A stretch of DNA of 16,783 nt from the NCBI GenBank assembly GCA_964489525.1, contig CAZAYY010000044.1:1-16783 (forward strand), read 5' to 3'. The notes beneath the pieces were generated by a model. That model was given only the letters and a program-made list of their open reading frames with translations. It had not been told where the DNA came from and searched no databases. Position 1 is the stretch's first letter, and each line of letters starts with the position of its first letter. The position numbers were made by a program, and so were the translations under genes. Below are positions 4,905 through 13,665 of the stretch, piece after piece. The DNA comes from CAZAYY01 sp964489525. GTDB taxonomy: Bacteria > Chloroflexota > Anaerolineae > Anaerolineales > JABWBV01.

Positions 4905-7900
4905 TCAGGCGTAGGATAGGCTTTCAACGTGGACGTTTTCACGCCCCACGATCTCGGCCAGTTGAGATACCAGGTTTTCGTTAATCCCTGTCGTTTCGTT
5001 GGGAAACTCCACCAGGTAATAATGGTCGTTTTCAAACAGGTAGAGCGCAAAGCGATCGCGGCCCGGGGAACGGATTAACTCACCATGGATGCGCTTAATT
5101 TTCAGGATATCGCGCATCCGGTCGCCATTGGCTTTTACGGTCACGGTGAGCATGCGAGCGGGTTCGCCATCGGCTTCATCATCCCCTGGCAAAGGCGACA
5201 GGAGATAACCCAGGGGGTGCTGCAAGTCGGGTGGGCGCAAGGGAGCCTGCGCAGGCGGGTCGTCGTTGGCTTCATCTTCAACCGGTTCCTGGGGAGGCGG
5301 CAAAGCACTTTCCAGGGGTTCGCGCTGCAAAAGGCCTGCGCCGCCCGGCAGCCCAACCCCAGGCATTGGTTCAGACGGCGTTTCTGAAGCTTCGCCGGTT
5401 GGCAAACCGGGCGCCGGGGGAACAACCACCGCGGCTTTTTCGGCTGTATCCAGGGGTGATGCCCCGGTAGGGGAGGCCGGCGGGCGAGTTTCTGGGGGAT
5501 CATCGGGCTCGATAATATCGTCCATCACCCAATCGGCAGGAGCAGAATGAACCTTCTCCCAATCGTCTGGAAAGGACTCGGGTGGGGGCGGCCCATCACC
5601 CCGGCTTTGCGTCCGGGAGGGTTCCGCCACGCGGCGGGGGGCAGGCTGGGCAGGCATCGAGACCGGGGGAGCACTGCGCAGCTGGGGCAAAGGCGTTTTC
5701 GGAGCCGGGCGGTTGGACGGCTGAGGCGCGGCGGCTGGTTGGCTGGTGGGCCGCTCCGGGCGCGCCTGCGCGGCTGGCTGGCGAACATAAGGGCGTTCGG
5801 CCCCGGCCTGAGCCTGGGAGGGGGCTTCCAGCGGGGTCAGATAGGTGAATTGCGTGGTCAGCCGGTCTACCAACACCTTGGGGTTGGTTTCATTGGCATC
5901 CAGCGTCCCTTCTGCCAGAATCACTTTTTCAGGCTGGGCCAGTTCACCAAACTGCCGCCAGGTGCGAGGGAAAATCACCAGTTCAACACTGCCCTGGACA
6001 TCTTCCAGGGTGACAATGGCCATCGCATCGCCTTTTTTGGTGGTCATCCGCCTGACCTGGGTCACCAACCCGGCAACTCGCACCCGCTCGCCTTGCTCGC
6101 CATTTTTGAGTTCAGCCGAGTAGTGGGAAATCGCCCGGCTGAGCTGCTCCATGTATGGGGTGAGTGGATGATCGGAAACATACAAACCGAGCAGTTCTTT
6201 TTCCCAATCCAAAAGCTGGCGGCGGGGAATTTCGGCAGTTTTTGGCAGTTGAATTTTGTCCACCAGCTGCATCGTTTCGCCAAACAGGCTCATTTGCCCG
6301 CTTTCAGCCGCCTTGAAAAGGGAGGCGCTGACGGCCACAATCCGGTCCAGGGCTTCGAGAAGGGCGCTGCGCGGGCCAAAAGCATCCAGCGCGCCCACCT
6401 TAACCAGGCATTCCAAAGGCCGGCGGCCCACAGAACGCAAATCCACCCGGTTGGCAAAATCGTCCAAATCTTTCAAAAGGCCGTCCTCTCGAGCGGCGCA
6501 AATTACATCCACCGGGCCTGTGCCCACGTTCTTCACAGCGGCCATGCCAAAACGGATGGCCGGGCGGCCTTCGGGCCGGTCTTCGATGCTGAAGCCCAGG
6601 CCGGAATAATTCACATCCGGTGGAAGCACATCAATCCCCATCCGGCGGGCATCAGCCACATAAAGCGCCACCTTGTCCGAGTCGCTGGCCGAGGCCGTTA
6701 GCAGCGCGGTCATATACTCCACCGGGTAGTGGGCTTTGAGGAAAGCCGTTTGCACCGCAATCACGCCATAGGCAACCGCGTGGCTTTTGTTGAAGCCATA
6801 ACGGGCAAACTCTTCCCAGTCTTTAAAAATGGCATTCGCCAGGTCTTCTGGAATGCCGTTCGCCTGGGCACCCGCAACAAACTTGTTGTGATGCTGCTCC
6901 AGCTTTTCTTTAATTTTTTTGGAAATGGCCTTGCGCAGCTCATCCGATTCGGAAGGGGTATACCCGGCAAGGTCCACCGCTGCACGCATAATCTGTTCCT
7001 GGTAAACCGGAATGCCATAGGTTTCCTGGAAAATGGGCTCAAGGGATGGATGAATATATTCCACCGGCTCCTGGCCATGCATGCGGTTGATGTACTTTGG
7101 AATAAACTCCAACGGGCCGGGGCGATAGAGCGCAATCATCGCCACCACGTTGTCGAGGTTGTGCGGGTTCATCTGCATCAGGTAGCGACGCATGCCCGAA
7201 CCTTCCACCTGGAAAACCCCGGCTGTATCCCCACGCCCCATCAGTTCGAAAGATTTCGGGTCGTCCACGGGGATGTTGTGCAGCTTATAATGCACCCCAT
7301 GCCGTTTTTCAATCAGCGCACAGGCTTCGGCCATAATGGTGAGCGTTACCAGGCCGAGGAAATCCACTTTTAACAGGCCCAGCTGCTCAATAATGGACAT
7401 TTCAAACTGGGTGACGGTTTTAATGGGCAAATCGTCCGCGCCATTGCTGGTGGGGCGGTGGAGGGGAATGTACTCCACAATCGGCTTATCGGTAATCACC
7501 ACCCCGGCGGCATGGGTTCCGGCGTTGCGCACCACCCCTTCCATCTCTTTGGCGGTGTCGAGCAATTCCCGAATTTGTGGGTCGGATTCGTAAATGTTTT
7601 TCAAATCCGCGACCTGCTCCAGAGCCTCATCAATGGTCACTGGCTTCCCGGGGATGGCCGGGATGAGCTTGGCCACCTGGTCCACCCGGTCGAGCGGCAC
7701 ATCCATCACCCGCCCAACATCGCGCACCGCAGCACGGGCTTTAAGCGTACCAAAGGTGATAATTTGGGCAACCTTGTCGTGACCATACTTGTCCGCACAA
7801 TAACCCATCAGTTCAGCCCGGCGGTCGTCGGGAAAATCCAGGTCAATATCCGGCATCGAAATGCGGCCAGGGTTGAGGAAGCGCTCGAAAATCAGACCGT

Positions 7901-9038
7901 GCGCCAGCGGGTCTACCGTGGTGATCGCCAGGGTGTACGCAATGATAGACCCGGCCGCCGAACCGCGCGCGTTGTACCAGATGCCGCGTTTTTCGGCATA
8001 CTGGCAGAGGTCCCACACAATCAGGAAATAGGCGTTAAAACCCATCTTATCAATCACGTCCAGCTCATAAAGCAGGCGGCGCTGGACAGGTTCAGAAGAA
8101 GCGGCATCGCCATAACGCCATTGGGCGCCTTTTTGGCACAAATCGTACAGGTACGATTTGGCTGTGTACCCTTCGGGCACATCAAACACGGGGAGCTTAT
8201 AGCCCTTAGACGCCAGGTCGAGCTGGCAGCGCTCGGCAATTAAGAGCGTGTTTTCAATGGCACCAGGAATATGGCCGAACAGGTCGGTCATCTCCTGCGG
8301 GGTGCGCAGGTAGTAATCCATGCCCGACATGCGCATGCGTTTGGGGTCGTTGAGCACACACCCGGTCTGCACGGCCAAAAGCACATCCTGCAGCCGGGCA
8401 TCTTCGGGGTTCACATAGTGAACGTCGTTGGTGGCCACAAAATTGGCCTTGTACCGTTTGCCCAGGTCCAGCAATGCCTGGTTTAGCGCGGGCATTTCAT
8501 CAATGGGATGAGACTGCATTTCAATAAAAAAGCGCTCCCGCCCAAACACATCGAAATACCAATCCAGGCGGCGCTGCGCTTCGAGCAAATCGCCGTTAAG
8601 GATTGCCTGGGGCACATCGGCTGCCATACAGCCTGTGGTACAAATCAGGCCTTCGGAATGAGCCGCCAGCAGGTCGCGGTCCACTCTTGGCTTGTAATAA
8701 AAACCGTCCAATTGGGCCGCAGTTGAGAGCTTAAGCAAATTGCGATAGCCCGTTTCGTTTTCCGCCAACATCAGCAAATGGTATGGCTTTTTATCCAAGA
8801 CCGGGTCGCGGTCTTGCATCGTGCGCCCGGCCATGTACCCTTCTACCCCGATGATGGGCTTAATACCCGCTTTTTTGGCGGCATTGTAAAAGTCAATGAC
8901 CCCATACATGGTGCCGTGATCAGTCAGGGCAATGGCGGGCATGCCCAGTTCACTGGCGCGCTTAACCAATTTATCTAATTTGCTGTAGCCATCCAGCAGC
9001 GAATAAACAGAGTGCACGTGAAGATGAACAAAAGACAT
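4905..9038 (-). CDS. dnaE: DNA polymerase III subunit alpha (DnaE) with long disordered linker
   Basis: Replicative DNA polymerase, 1377 residues from the ATG at 9038, which gives the usual MSFVHLHVHS start; an in-frame TTG at 9056 has no ribosome site. The PHP domain (about 1-280) keeps the expected metal ligands: H7, H9, D16, H41, E66, H87, C137, D205 and H207. It may therefore have its own proofreading exonuclease, as known for Thermus. Polymerase catalytic aspartates are D397 and D399 (PDIDLDF) and D559 (KVDFLGL). The clamp-binding motif QMSLF is at 915-919 and an OB fold at about 985-1064. About 225 residues (1069-1294) are then a Pro/Ala/acidic low-complexity linker. A compact C-terminal domain (1295-1377; GRDRFALYLFE, LVEFPNETTG) follows. 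Other members I recall are nearer 1150-1200 residues, and the linker accounts for the excess. A bidirectional terminator lies just downstream and a divergent promoter shared with secA upstream. Confidence 0.97.
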   Translation of the reverse strand: MSFVHLHVHSVYSLLDGYSKLDKLVKRASELGMPAIALTDHGTMYGVIDFYNAAKKAGIKPIIGVEGYMAGRTMQDRDPVLDKKPYHLLMLAENETGYRNLLKLSTAAQLDGFYYKPRVDRDLLAAHSEGLICTTGCMAADVPQAILNGDLLEAQRRLDWYFDVFGRERFFIEMQSHPIDEMPALNQALLDLGKRYKANFVATNDVHYVNPEDARLQDVLLAVQTGCVLNDPKRMRMSGMDYYLRTPQEMTDLFGHIPGAIENTLLIAERCQLDLASKGYKLPVFDVPEGYTAKSYLYDLCQKGAQWRYGDAASSEPVQRRLLYELDVIDKMGFNAYFLIVWDLCQYAEKRGIWYNARGSAAGSIIAYTLAITTVDPLAHGLIFERFLNPGRISMPDIDLDFPDDRRAELMGYCADKYGHDKVAQIITFGTLKARAAVRDVGRVMDVPLDRVDQVAKLIPAIPGKPVTIDEALEQVADLKNIYESDPQIRELLDTAKEMEGVVRNAGTHAAGVVITDKPIVEYIPLHRPTSNGADDLPIKTVTQFEMSIIEQLGLLKVDFLGLVTLTIMAEACALIEKRHGVHYKLHNIPVDDPKSFELMGRGDTAGVFQVEGSGMRRYLMQMNPHNLDNVVAMIALYRPGPLEFIPKYINRMHGQEPVEYIHPSLEPIFQETYGIPVYQEQIMRAAVDLAGYTPSESDELRKAISKKIKEKLEQHHNKFVAGAQANGIPEDLANAIFKDWEEFARYGFNKSHAVAYGVIAVQTAFLKAHYPVEYMTALLTASASDSDKVALYVADARRMGIDVLPPDVNYSGLGFSIEDRPEGRPAIRFGMAAVKNVGTGPVDVICAAREDGLLKDLDDFANRVDLRSVGRRPLECLVKVGALDAFGPRSALLEALDRIVAVSASLFKAAESGQMSLFGETMQLVDKIQLPKTAEIPRRQLLDWEKELLGLYVSDHPLTPYMEQLSRAISHYSAELKNGEQGERVRVAGLVTQVRRMTTKKGDAMAIVTLEDVQGSVELVIFPRTWRQFGELAQPEKVILAEGTLDANETNPKVLVDRLTTQFTYLTPLEAPSQAQAGAERPYVRQPAAQARPERPTSQPAAAPQPSNRPAPKTPLPQLRSAPPVSMPAQPAPRRVAEPSRTQSRGDGPPPPESFPDDWEKVHSAPADWVMDDIIEPDDPPETRPPASPTGASPLDTAEKAAVVVPPAPGLPTGEASETPSEPMPGVGLPGGAGLLQREPLESALPPPQEPVEDEANDDPPAQAPLRPPDLQHPLGYLLSPLPGDDEADGEPARMLTVTVKANGDRMRDILKIKRIHGELIRSPGRDRFALYLFENDHYYLVEFPNETTGINENLVSQLAEIVGRENVHVESLSYA

Positions 9039-9108
9039 GGGGGTTCTGGTTTCCAATGGATTCGAGTTTTAGAAGACACACAGGTAGACTGCGGTATTGA
9101 TGTTGAAA

Positions 9109-9137
9109 ATTATAGCACGGATGTCCAAATGTTTAAC
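9109..9137 (-). promoter_or_regulatory. Extended -10 promoter of dnaE
   Basis: On the minus strand TATAAT (9114-9109) is preceded by TGC, an extended -10. The box 17 bases upstream is GTTAAA (9137-9132), a weak -35. Transcription would start near 9102, leaving a leader of about 64 bases before the ATG at 9038. Confidence 0.65.
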
Positions 9138-9147
9138 CAACGCTTAA

Positions 9148-9180
9148 CTTAAAAATTTGAGAACACGGGTAAATTTTAAG
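9148..9180. repeat. AT-rich inverted repeat between dnaE and secA
   Basis: CTTAAAAATTT (9148-9158) and AAATTTTAAG (9171-9180) are inverted copies differing by one extra A, around a 12-base centre. The repeat sits just upstream of the dnaE -35 region, in the middle of the divergent control region, so it could be an operator, an AT-rich UP element or a chance repeat. Confidence 0.4.
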
Positions 9181-9270
9181 GGAGTGGGGTTGGTAAGTGA
9201 GAACCGCAAAAGTTAACGGCATTTACGCGTACCTGTGAAGGATAACGATAAGGCGAGGCGCAACCGCTTA

Positions 9271-9279
9271 TGCTATAAT
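9271..9279 (+). promoter_or_regulatory. Extended -10 element of secA
   Basis: TGCTATAAT at 9271-9279 is an ideal extended -10; no good -35 is seen at 17 bases. It lies 25 bases before the chosen secA ATG and inside the longer open frame, which argues for the ATG at 9304 and against the upstream GTG. Confidence 0.62.
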
Positions 9280-9303
9280 CACATCCGCAAAAGGAAAAAA
9301 GAG

Positions 9304-12300
9304 ATGCTAAAGAAAATCGTTCAAATCTTCGGGGGCGACCCCAACAAACGAAAAATCGAAAAACTTTCCATCGAGGCCGACGAGGTGCGCGAGCTTGAGA
9401 AAAACACCCAGTCACTCAGCGACGAAGCCCTGCGAGGCAAAACCACAGAGTTCCGGCGGCGGCTGGCGTTAGGAGAAACCCTGAACGACATCCTGCCAGA
9501 GGCATTTGCCGTTGTGCGCGAAGCCAGCAAACGAACCATTGGCCTGCGCCATTACGATATTCAGATGGTGTGCGGCATGGCACTGCACGAAGGCGTCGTG
9601 GCCGAAATGCGCACCGGTGAAGGCAAAACGCTGGTGGCTACGCTGCCCATTTACCTAAATGCCCTGCCCCTCAACGAATTGTGGCAAACACTGGCCAGTG
9701 AAAAATGGGGACCCAATCCCGCAGAATGGTTTTTTGAACCACTGGATGGGGTGCCCGTTGGCAAAGGGGTGCACCTGGTCACCGTTAACGACTACCTGGC
9801 GCGGCGCGATGCCCGCTGGATGGCCCCAATTTATAACCTTATGGGCTTAAGCGTAGGCGTTCTGCAAATGGCCGCTCGCACCGAATATGGCAAAAAGGCC
9901 TTCCTGGTAGACCTCTCGAAAGAATCACCCCACGAAGACCAAAACCAACTCGTCATGGTGAACCGCAAACTGGCTTACGACGCCGACATCACCTACGGCA
10001 CCACCAATGAATATGGCTTTGACTACCTGCGCGACAACATGACCCTGCGCCTGGAAGAACGTGTCCAGCGCAGCCCGCAAACCGGCGGCTATCATTACGC
10101 CGTCATCGACGAAGTAGACAATGTGCTGATTGACGAAGCCCGCACGCCGCTGATTATCTCCGGCCCATCGAGCGACCAGGGCGAGGCCTATGTCCAGATG
10201 GCCCAGGTCGTCCGGCTGCTTAACCCCGAAGACTATATCGTCGATGAAAAATCGCGCGCCGTTGCCCTGACCGAAGTGGGTGAAATTCACGTTGAGCAAA
10301 TCATCGGCGAACCCCTGCGCGACCCGGAGCGCCCGGAAGATATCACCCCCGAACAGGCCCAGCGCCTGGGCTACCTGGAACAGGCCTTGCGCGCCCAACA
10401 CCTGTTTAAACGCAACAAAGATTATCTCGTCCAGGGTCGCAAAGTCATCATCATTGACGAAAGCACAGGCCGCCTGATGCCCGGCCGGCGCTGGTCCGAC
10501 GGGCTGCACCAGGCCGTGGAAGCCAAAGAAGGCGTGCAGGTGCAAAGCGAAAACATCACTTACGCCACCATCACCATCCAGAACTACTACCGCAAATATG
10601 CCAAGCTCTCCGGCATGACCGGCACCGCAGCCACCGAAGCCGAAGAGTTCTTTAAAATTTACAGCCTGAATGTGCTTGAAATTCCACCTAACCTGGAGTT
10701 TGAAGCCTCTCGGGCCAATGCCGCCCTCCAAATTCAGACCGGCAAGGACGAAGAGGGCTACACCTACACCTATTACGTCAGGAAAGACAGCTCAACCAAA
10801 GCCCCGGCCTATTTCAAACGCAAAGACTACCCCGACGTGGTCTACCGGACAGAAGAAGCCAAGTTCAGGTCAATTGTGCGCGAAATTTTGCGCTACCACA
10901 CCCTGGGACGGCCCATGCTGGTGGGTACCACATCAGTCGAACTTTCCGACCGGCTGAGCAACCGGCTTAAAGCAGAGCCCATCCGCCAGCTCGCCCTGCT
11001 GATGCTGCTGCGGCAAACCTGGTTGGAAAAAAACAACGTCGAAGAAGATGGCCGGGTGATTCCCCAGCTCGATTTCTTAAACAAGCCTTTCGAAGAAATC
11101 CCCCAAAAAGAACGCAACACCATGGCTCGCGACCTGGGCGTGCCCATCAGCCCGTTGGACAACGACAACCTCACCAAAATGCTGGAAATTTTGGGGCTGC
11201 CGTTTGAAAGCCGCGACCGGCTGAAAACCGTCTTAAGCAGCGGTATCCCCCACCAGGTATTGAATGCCCGAAAACACACCGAGGAAAGCAAAATCATCGA
11301 AACTGCGGGCGCTTTTGGTGCGGTCACCATTGCCACCAACATGGCCGGTCGTGGTGTAGACATTGTGTTGGGCGGCAGCCTGGAAGATGAAGTTCTTAAA
11401 CGCATTTCGCGTGTCGCCCGCGACACCTACACCGAGAAAGGGATGCTCAAAGAAGCCGAAGAAATGCGCGCCGCCCTCAACAAAGGCGCCGCCGGCGGTT
11501 ATGGACGTACATCCCATTACGAACGCCTCAAAAAATGGCGCCAGGTTTTCCCCAACCTGACCCGCGAACAAATGGGCATCTACGAGGCCGATATCCGCGC
11601 CTTCGACCAGTTCCTCGAAGACCACCAGCGCATCCTGGCCCTGGGTGGGCTGCATGTCATCGGCTCCGAACGCCACGATGCCCGCCGGATTGACAACCAG
11701 CTGCGCGGCCGTGCGGCCCGCCAGGGCGACCCCGGTTCTTCGCGTTTCTACCTTTCCATGCAGGATGACCTGATGCGCCTGTTTGGCGGCGCCCAGGCCG
11801 AAGGGCTGATGGGACGGCTGCGCATTGATGAATCGCTTCCGATTGAAATGGGCGTGGTCAGCCGGATTGTCGAAAGCTCGCAGTCGCGTGTGGAAGGCGC
11901 AAACTTCGACACCCGCAAACACCTGCTGGAGTATGATGACGTACTCAATGCACAGCGCGAAATCATCTATGGCCAGCGCGACCGGGTTTTTGGCAAAGAA
12001 GACCTGACCGAAGATGTTAACGAAATGCTGCGGGCAGAAATTGAACTGCGCATTCCCACCCGCCGCAAAGACGACGACCAGGCCTGGCGCCTGGTGGCCT
12101 GGCTGGGACAAATCCAGCCCAGTCTCACCCTCGGCAGCCAGGTGTTCCCCTCTTTTATGTTCCGGCTGTTGGTAGATCACCTCGTCGCCGAAGGCGTAGA
12201 AAACCCCCAACAGTTAAAGGAAGCCCTGCTGCAAATCGCCCGGCAATCCATCCTGGCCGAAAAAGACCACCTACTCAACAGCCTGGCCGATTTACTGGCG

Positions 12301-13554
12301 CGCGCTCGCCCTGCGCTGGCCGAGCAAATTGAAGAGCGCACCGAAACCCTCGAAGCTCTGCTCGAAAACCTGGCCGATACTGAAAGCGCCGGGGAAGAGG
12401 GCAGCCTGGCCGGGCTAAACGACCGCCAGCTGCAAGAAGAACTCACCGCCCTGCTGCGCATGCAGGTGCGCCTCGTCCCATCTGAACTGCGCACCCTGCG
12501 CTCGGACCCCAAAGAAGGATACGACATCCTGCACAGCCAGGTGGTCAGTACCCTCTCCAGCCAGACCCTGCGCCGCGTCATCACCTACACCGACCGCTTC
12601 CTGGGCCAGGAAATCAAGCTGGATATCGAAACCCTTAGCCTGGACACCTGGGACGAGTTTACCGAGATGCTCGAAAAAGCCATTGAAGAAGTATACACCA
12701 CTCGCCTGGCGAATCTTTTGGACCCCCAAACCGGGCTGATTGCCAAAGACATAGACACCGCCTTGCCCCAGGTTTCGGCACCCTACAGCCGCGGGCTGCT
12801 GCTCCAACTGGTGATGAACATCAGCACCGGGGCCAAAGCCATATTCGACCAACGCACCAAACAGCGCGTCTGGCAAAAAACCAACCGTCTGCAATATGTT
12901 TACTTCACCGGTCAGCTTTTGCAGCAAAAAAGCCAGGAAGAAATCCTTGAAACCGTATCCGAACACCTCGACCAGGCAATTGCCACCCTGCAAGATGCCT
13001 GGGGCAACCTGGAAATCAACCGGCTGGCAAACCACCGCATGGCCGATTTTTCCAATAAAACCCAGGCCGGGCTGGTGGCCGCATTTGAAGATGAAGACAA
13101 GTTCAACCAGGCCGCCGAAACATTACTGCGCGAACTTCCCCAGGAACAACTCCGCCTGGTGCGGGATGAACTCGGCCGCCAGGCAGTCACCGAAATCTAT
13201 CGCCAGCTTCTGGTGGGAGTAATTACAGAGCAGTGGGTGGAATACCTGACCCAAATCGAAGCGCTGCGGGTGTCCATCGGGCTGGAAGCCTACGCCCAAC
13301 GAGACCCGCTCGTCCAATACAAAAGCCGGGCTTCCGAAATGTTCCAGGAACTTCTCAAAAACATCCGGGTCAGCACAGTCAACCGCATGTTCACCTTCCA
13401 ACCACGCGACTTGAGCAGCATCCAGGCTGAAGCCGCCTCAGAAGCCCGTCCCGGCCCCTCTGCTGGTGAACCAACCGACCTTCAGGAAGGAAGCCTCCGG
13501 CCCGAACGCGGTCCCAACGAGCGCACCCGCGGCCGGCGCAAGCGCAACCGCTAA
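9304..13554 (+). CDS. secA: Oversized preprotein translocase ATPase SecA, 1416 aa
   Basis: SecA drives unfolded preproteins through SecYEG with ATP. The ATG at 9304 follows AAAAGGAAAAAAGAG and is chosen over GTG 9235 because a strong -10 lies between them. Motifs: Walker A MRTGEGKT (102-109), Walker B DEVDNVLIDEART (269-281), TTNEYGFDYLRDN, GMTGTA, TIATNMAGRGVD, and the arginine-finger segment QLRGRAARQGDPG (799-811). The C-terminal scaffold motif QWVEYL..EALRVSIGL (from 1310) and YAQRDPLVQYK are present. Typical SecA has 800-950 residues. The extra length lies in insertions: about 30 residues after Walker A (WQTLASEKWGPNP), about 20 before the TTNEYGF motif, about 90 in NBD2 (557-646), and about 290 in the helical scaffold (900-1300). 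The tail is basic (RRKRNR) and lacks the usual CxCxS...HC zinc motif, so SecB-type docking is unlikely. The reading frame is intact with all ATPase motifs, so it is probably functional. Confidence 0.95.
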   Translation: MLKKIVQIFGGDPNKRKIEKLSIEADEVRELEKNTQSLSDEALRGKTTEFRRRLALGETLNDILPEAFAVVREASKRTIGLRHYDIQMVCGMALHEGVVAEMRTGEGKTLVATLPIYLNALPLNELWQTLASEKWGPNPAEWFFEPLDGVPVGKGVHLVTVNDYLARRDARWMAPIYNLMGLSVGVLQMAARTEYGKKAFLVDLSKESPHEDQNQLVMVNRKLAYDADITYGTTNEYGFDYLRDNMTLRLEERVQRSPQTGGYHYAVIDEVDNVLIDEARTPLIISGPSSDQGEAYVQMAQVVRLLNPEDYIVDEKSRAVALTEVGEIHVEQIIGEPLRDPERPEDITPEQAQRLGYLEQALRAQHLFKRNKDYLVQGRKVIIIDESTGRLMPGRRWSDGLHQAVEAKEGVQVQSENITYATITIQNYYRKYAKLSGMTGTAATEAEEFFKIYSLNVLEIPPNLEFEASRANAALQIQTGKDEEGYTYTYYVRKDSSTKAPAYFKRKDYPDVVYRTEEAKFRSIVREILRYHTLGRPMLVGTTSVELSDRLSNRLKAEPIRQLALLMLLRQTWLEKNNVEEDGRVIPQLDFLNKPFEEIPQKERNTMARDLGVPISPLDNDNLTKMLEILGLPFESRDRLKTVLSSGIPHQVLNARKHTEESKIIETAGAFGAVTIATNMAGRGVDIVLGGSLEDEVLKRISRVARDTYTEKGMLKEAEEMRAALNKGAAGGYGRTSHYERLKKWRQVFPNLTREQMGIYEADIRAFDQFLEDHQRILALGGLHVIGSERHDARRIDNQLRGRAARQGDPGSSRFYLSMQDDLMRLFGGAQAEGLMGRLRIDESLPIEMGVVSRIVESSQSRVEGANFDTRKHLLEYDDVLNAQREIIYGQRDRVFGKEDLTEDVNEMLRAEIELRIPTRRKDDDQAWRLVAWLGQIQPSLTLGSQVFPSFMFRLLVDHLVAEGVENPQQLKEALLQIARQSILAEKDHLLNSLADLLARARPALAEQIEERTETLEALLENLADTESAGEEGSLAGLNDRQLQEELTALLRMQVRLVPSELRTLRSDPKEGYDILHSQVVSTLSSQTLRRVITYTDRFLGQEIKLDIETLSLDTWDEFTEMLEKAIEEVYTTRLANLLDPQTGLIAKDIDTALPQVSAPYSRGLLLQLVMNISTGAKAIFDQRTKQRVWQKTNRLQYVYFTGQLLQQKSQEEILETVSEHLDQAIATLQDAWGNLEINRLANHRMADFSNKTQAGLVAAFEDEDKFNQAAETLLRELPQEQLRLVRDELGRQAVTEIYRQLLVGVITEQWVEYLTQIEALRVSIGLEAYAQRDPLVQYKSRASEMFQELLKNIRVSTVNRMFTFQPRDLSSIQAEAASEARPGPSAGEPTDLQEGSLRPERGPNERTRGRRKRNR

Positions 13555-13580
13555 TCATCGGTTTAATGGTTCAACTGCGC

Positions 13581-13608
13581 TGCACAAATATCGGTTTTAT
13601 GCTACACT
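13581..13608 (+). promoter_or_regulatory. Possible promoter of the adenosine deaminase gene
   Basis: TGCACA (13581-13586), 16-base spacer, TACACT (13603-13608) preceded by TGC. The boxes are weak to moderate. The 11-base palindrome GCGAAATTCGC (13612-13622) lies at the expected start site and could be an operator. The 111-base gap after secA otherwise holds nothing recognisable. Confidence 0.4.
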
Positions 13609-13665
13609 TAGGCGAAATTCGCATGTAAGTTTCAAACCAACCTCACCTCAGGTGGAGATTAGATC

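Noticed and set aside
5547..6701. A 384-codon open frame on the plus strand opposite dnaE
   Set aside because: It lies wholly antisense to a frame with unmistakable DnaE motifs. Its protein is Gly/His/Arg-rich with no domain, as expected from G/C codon bias.
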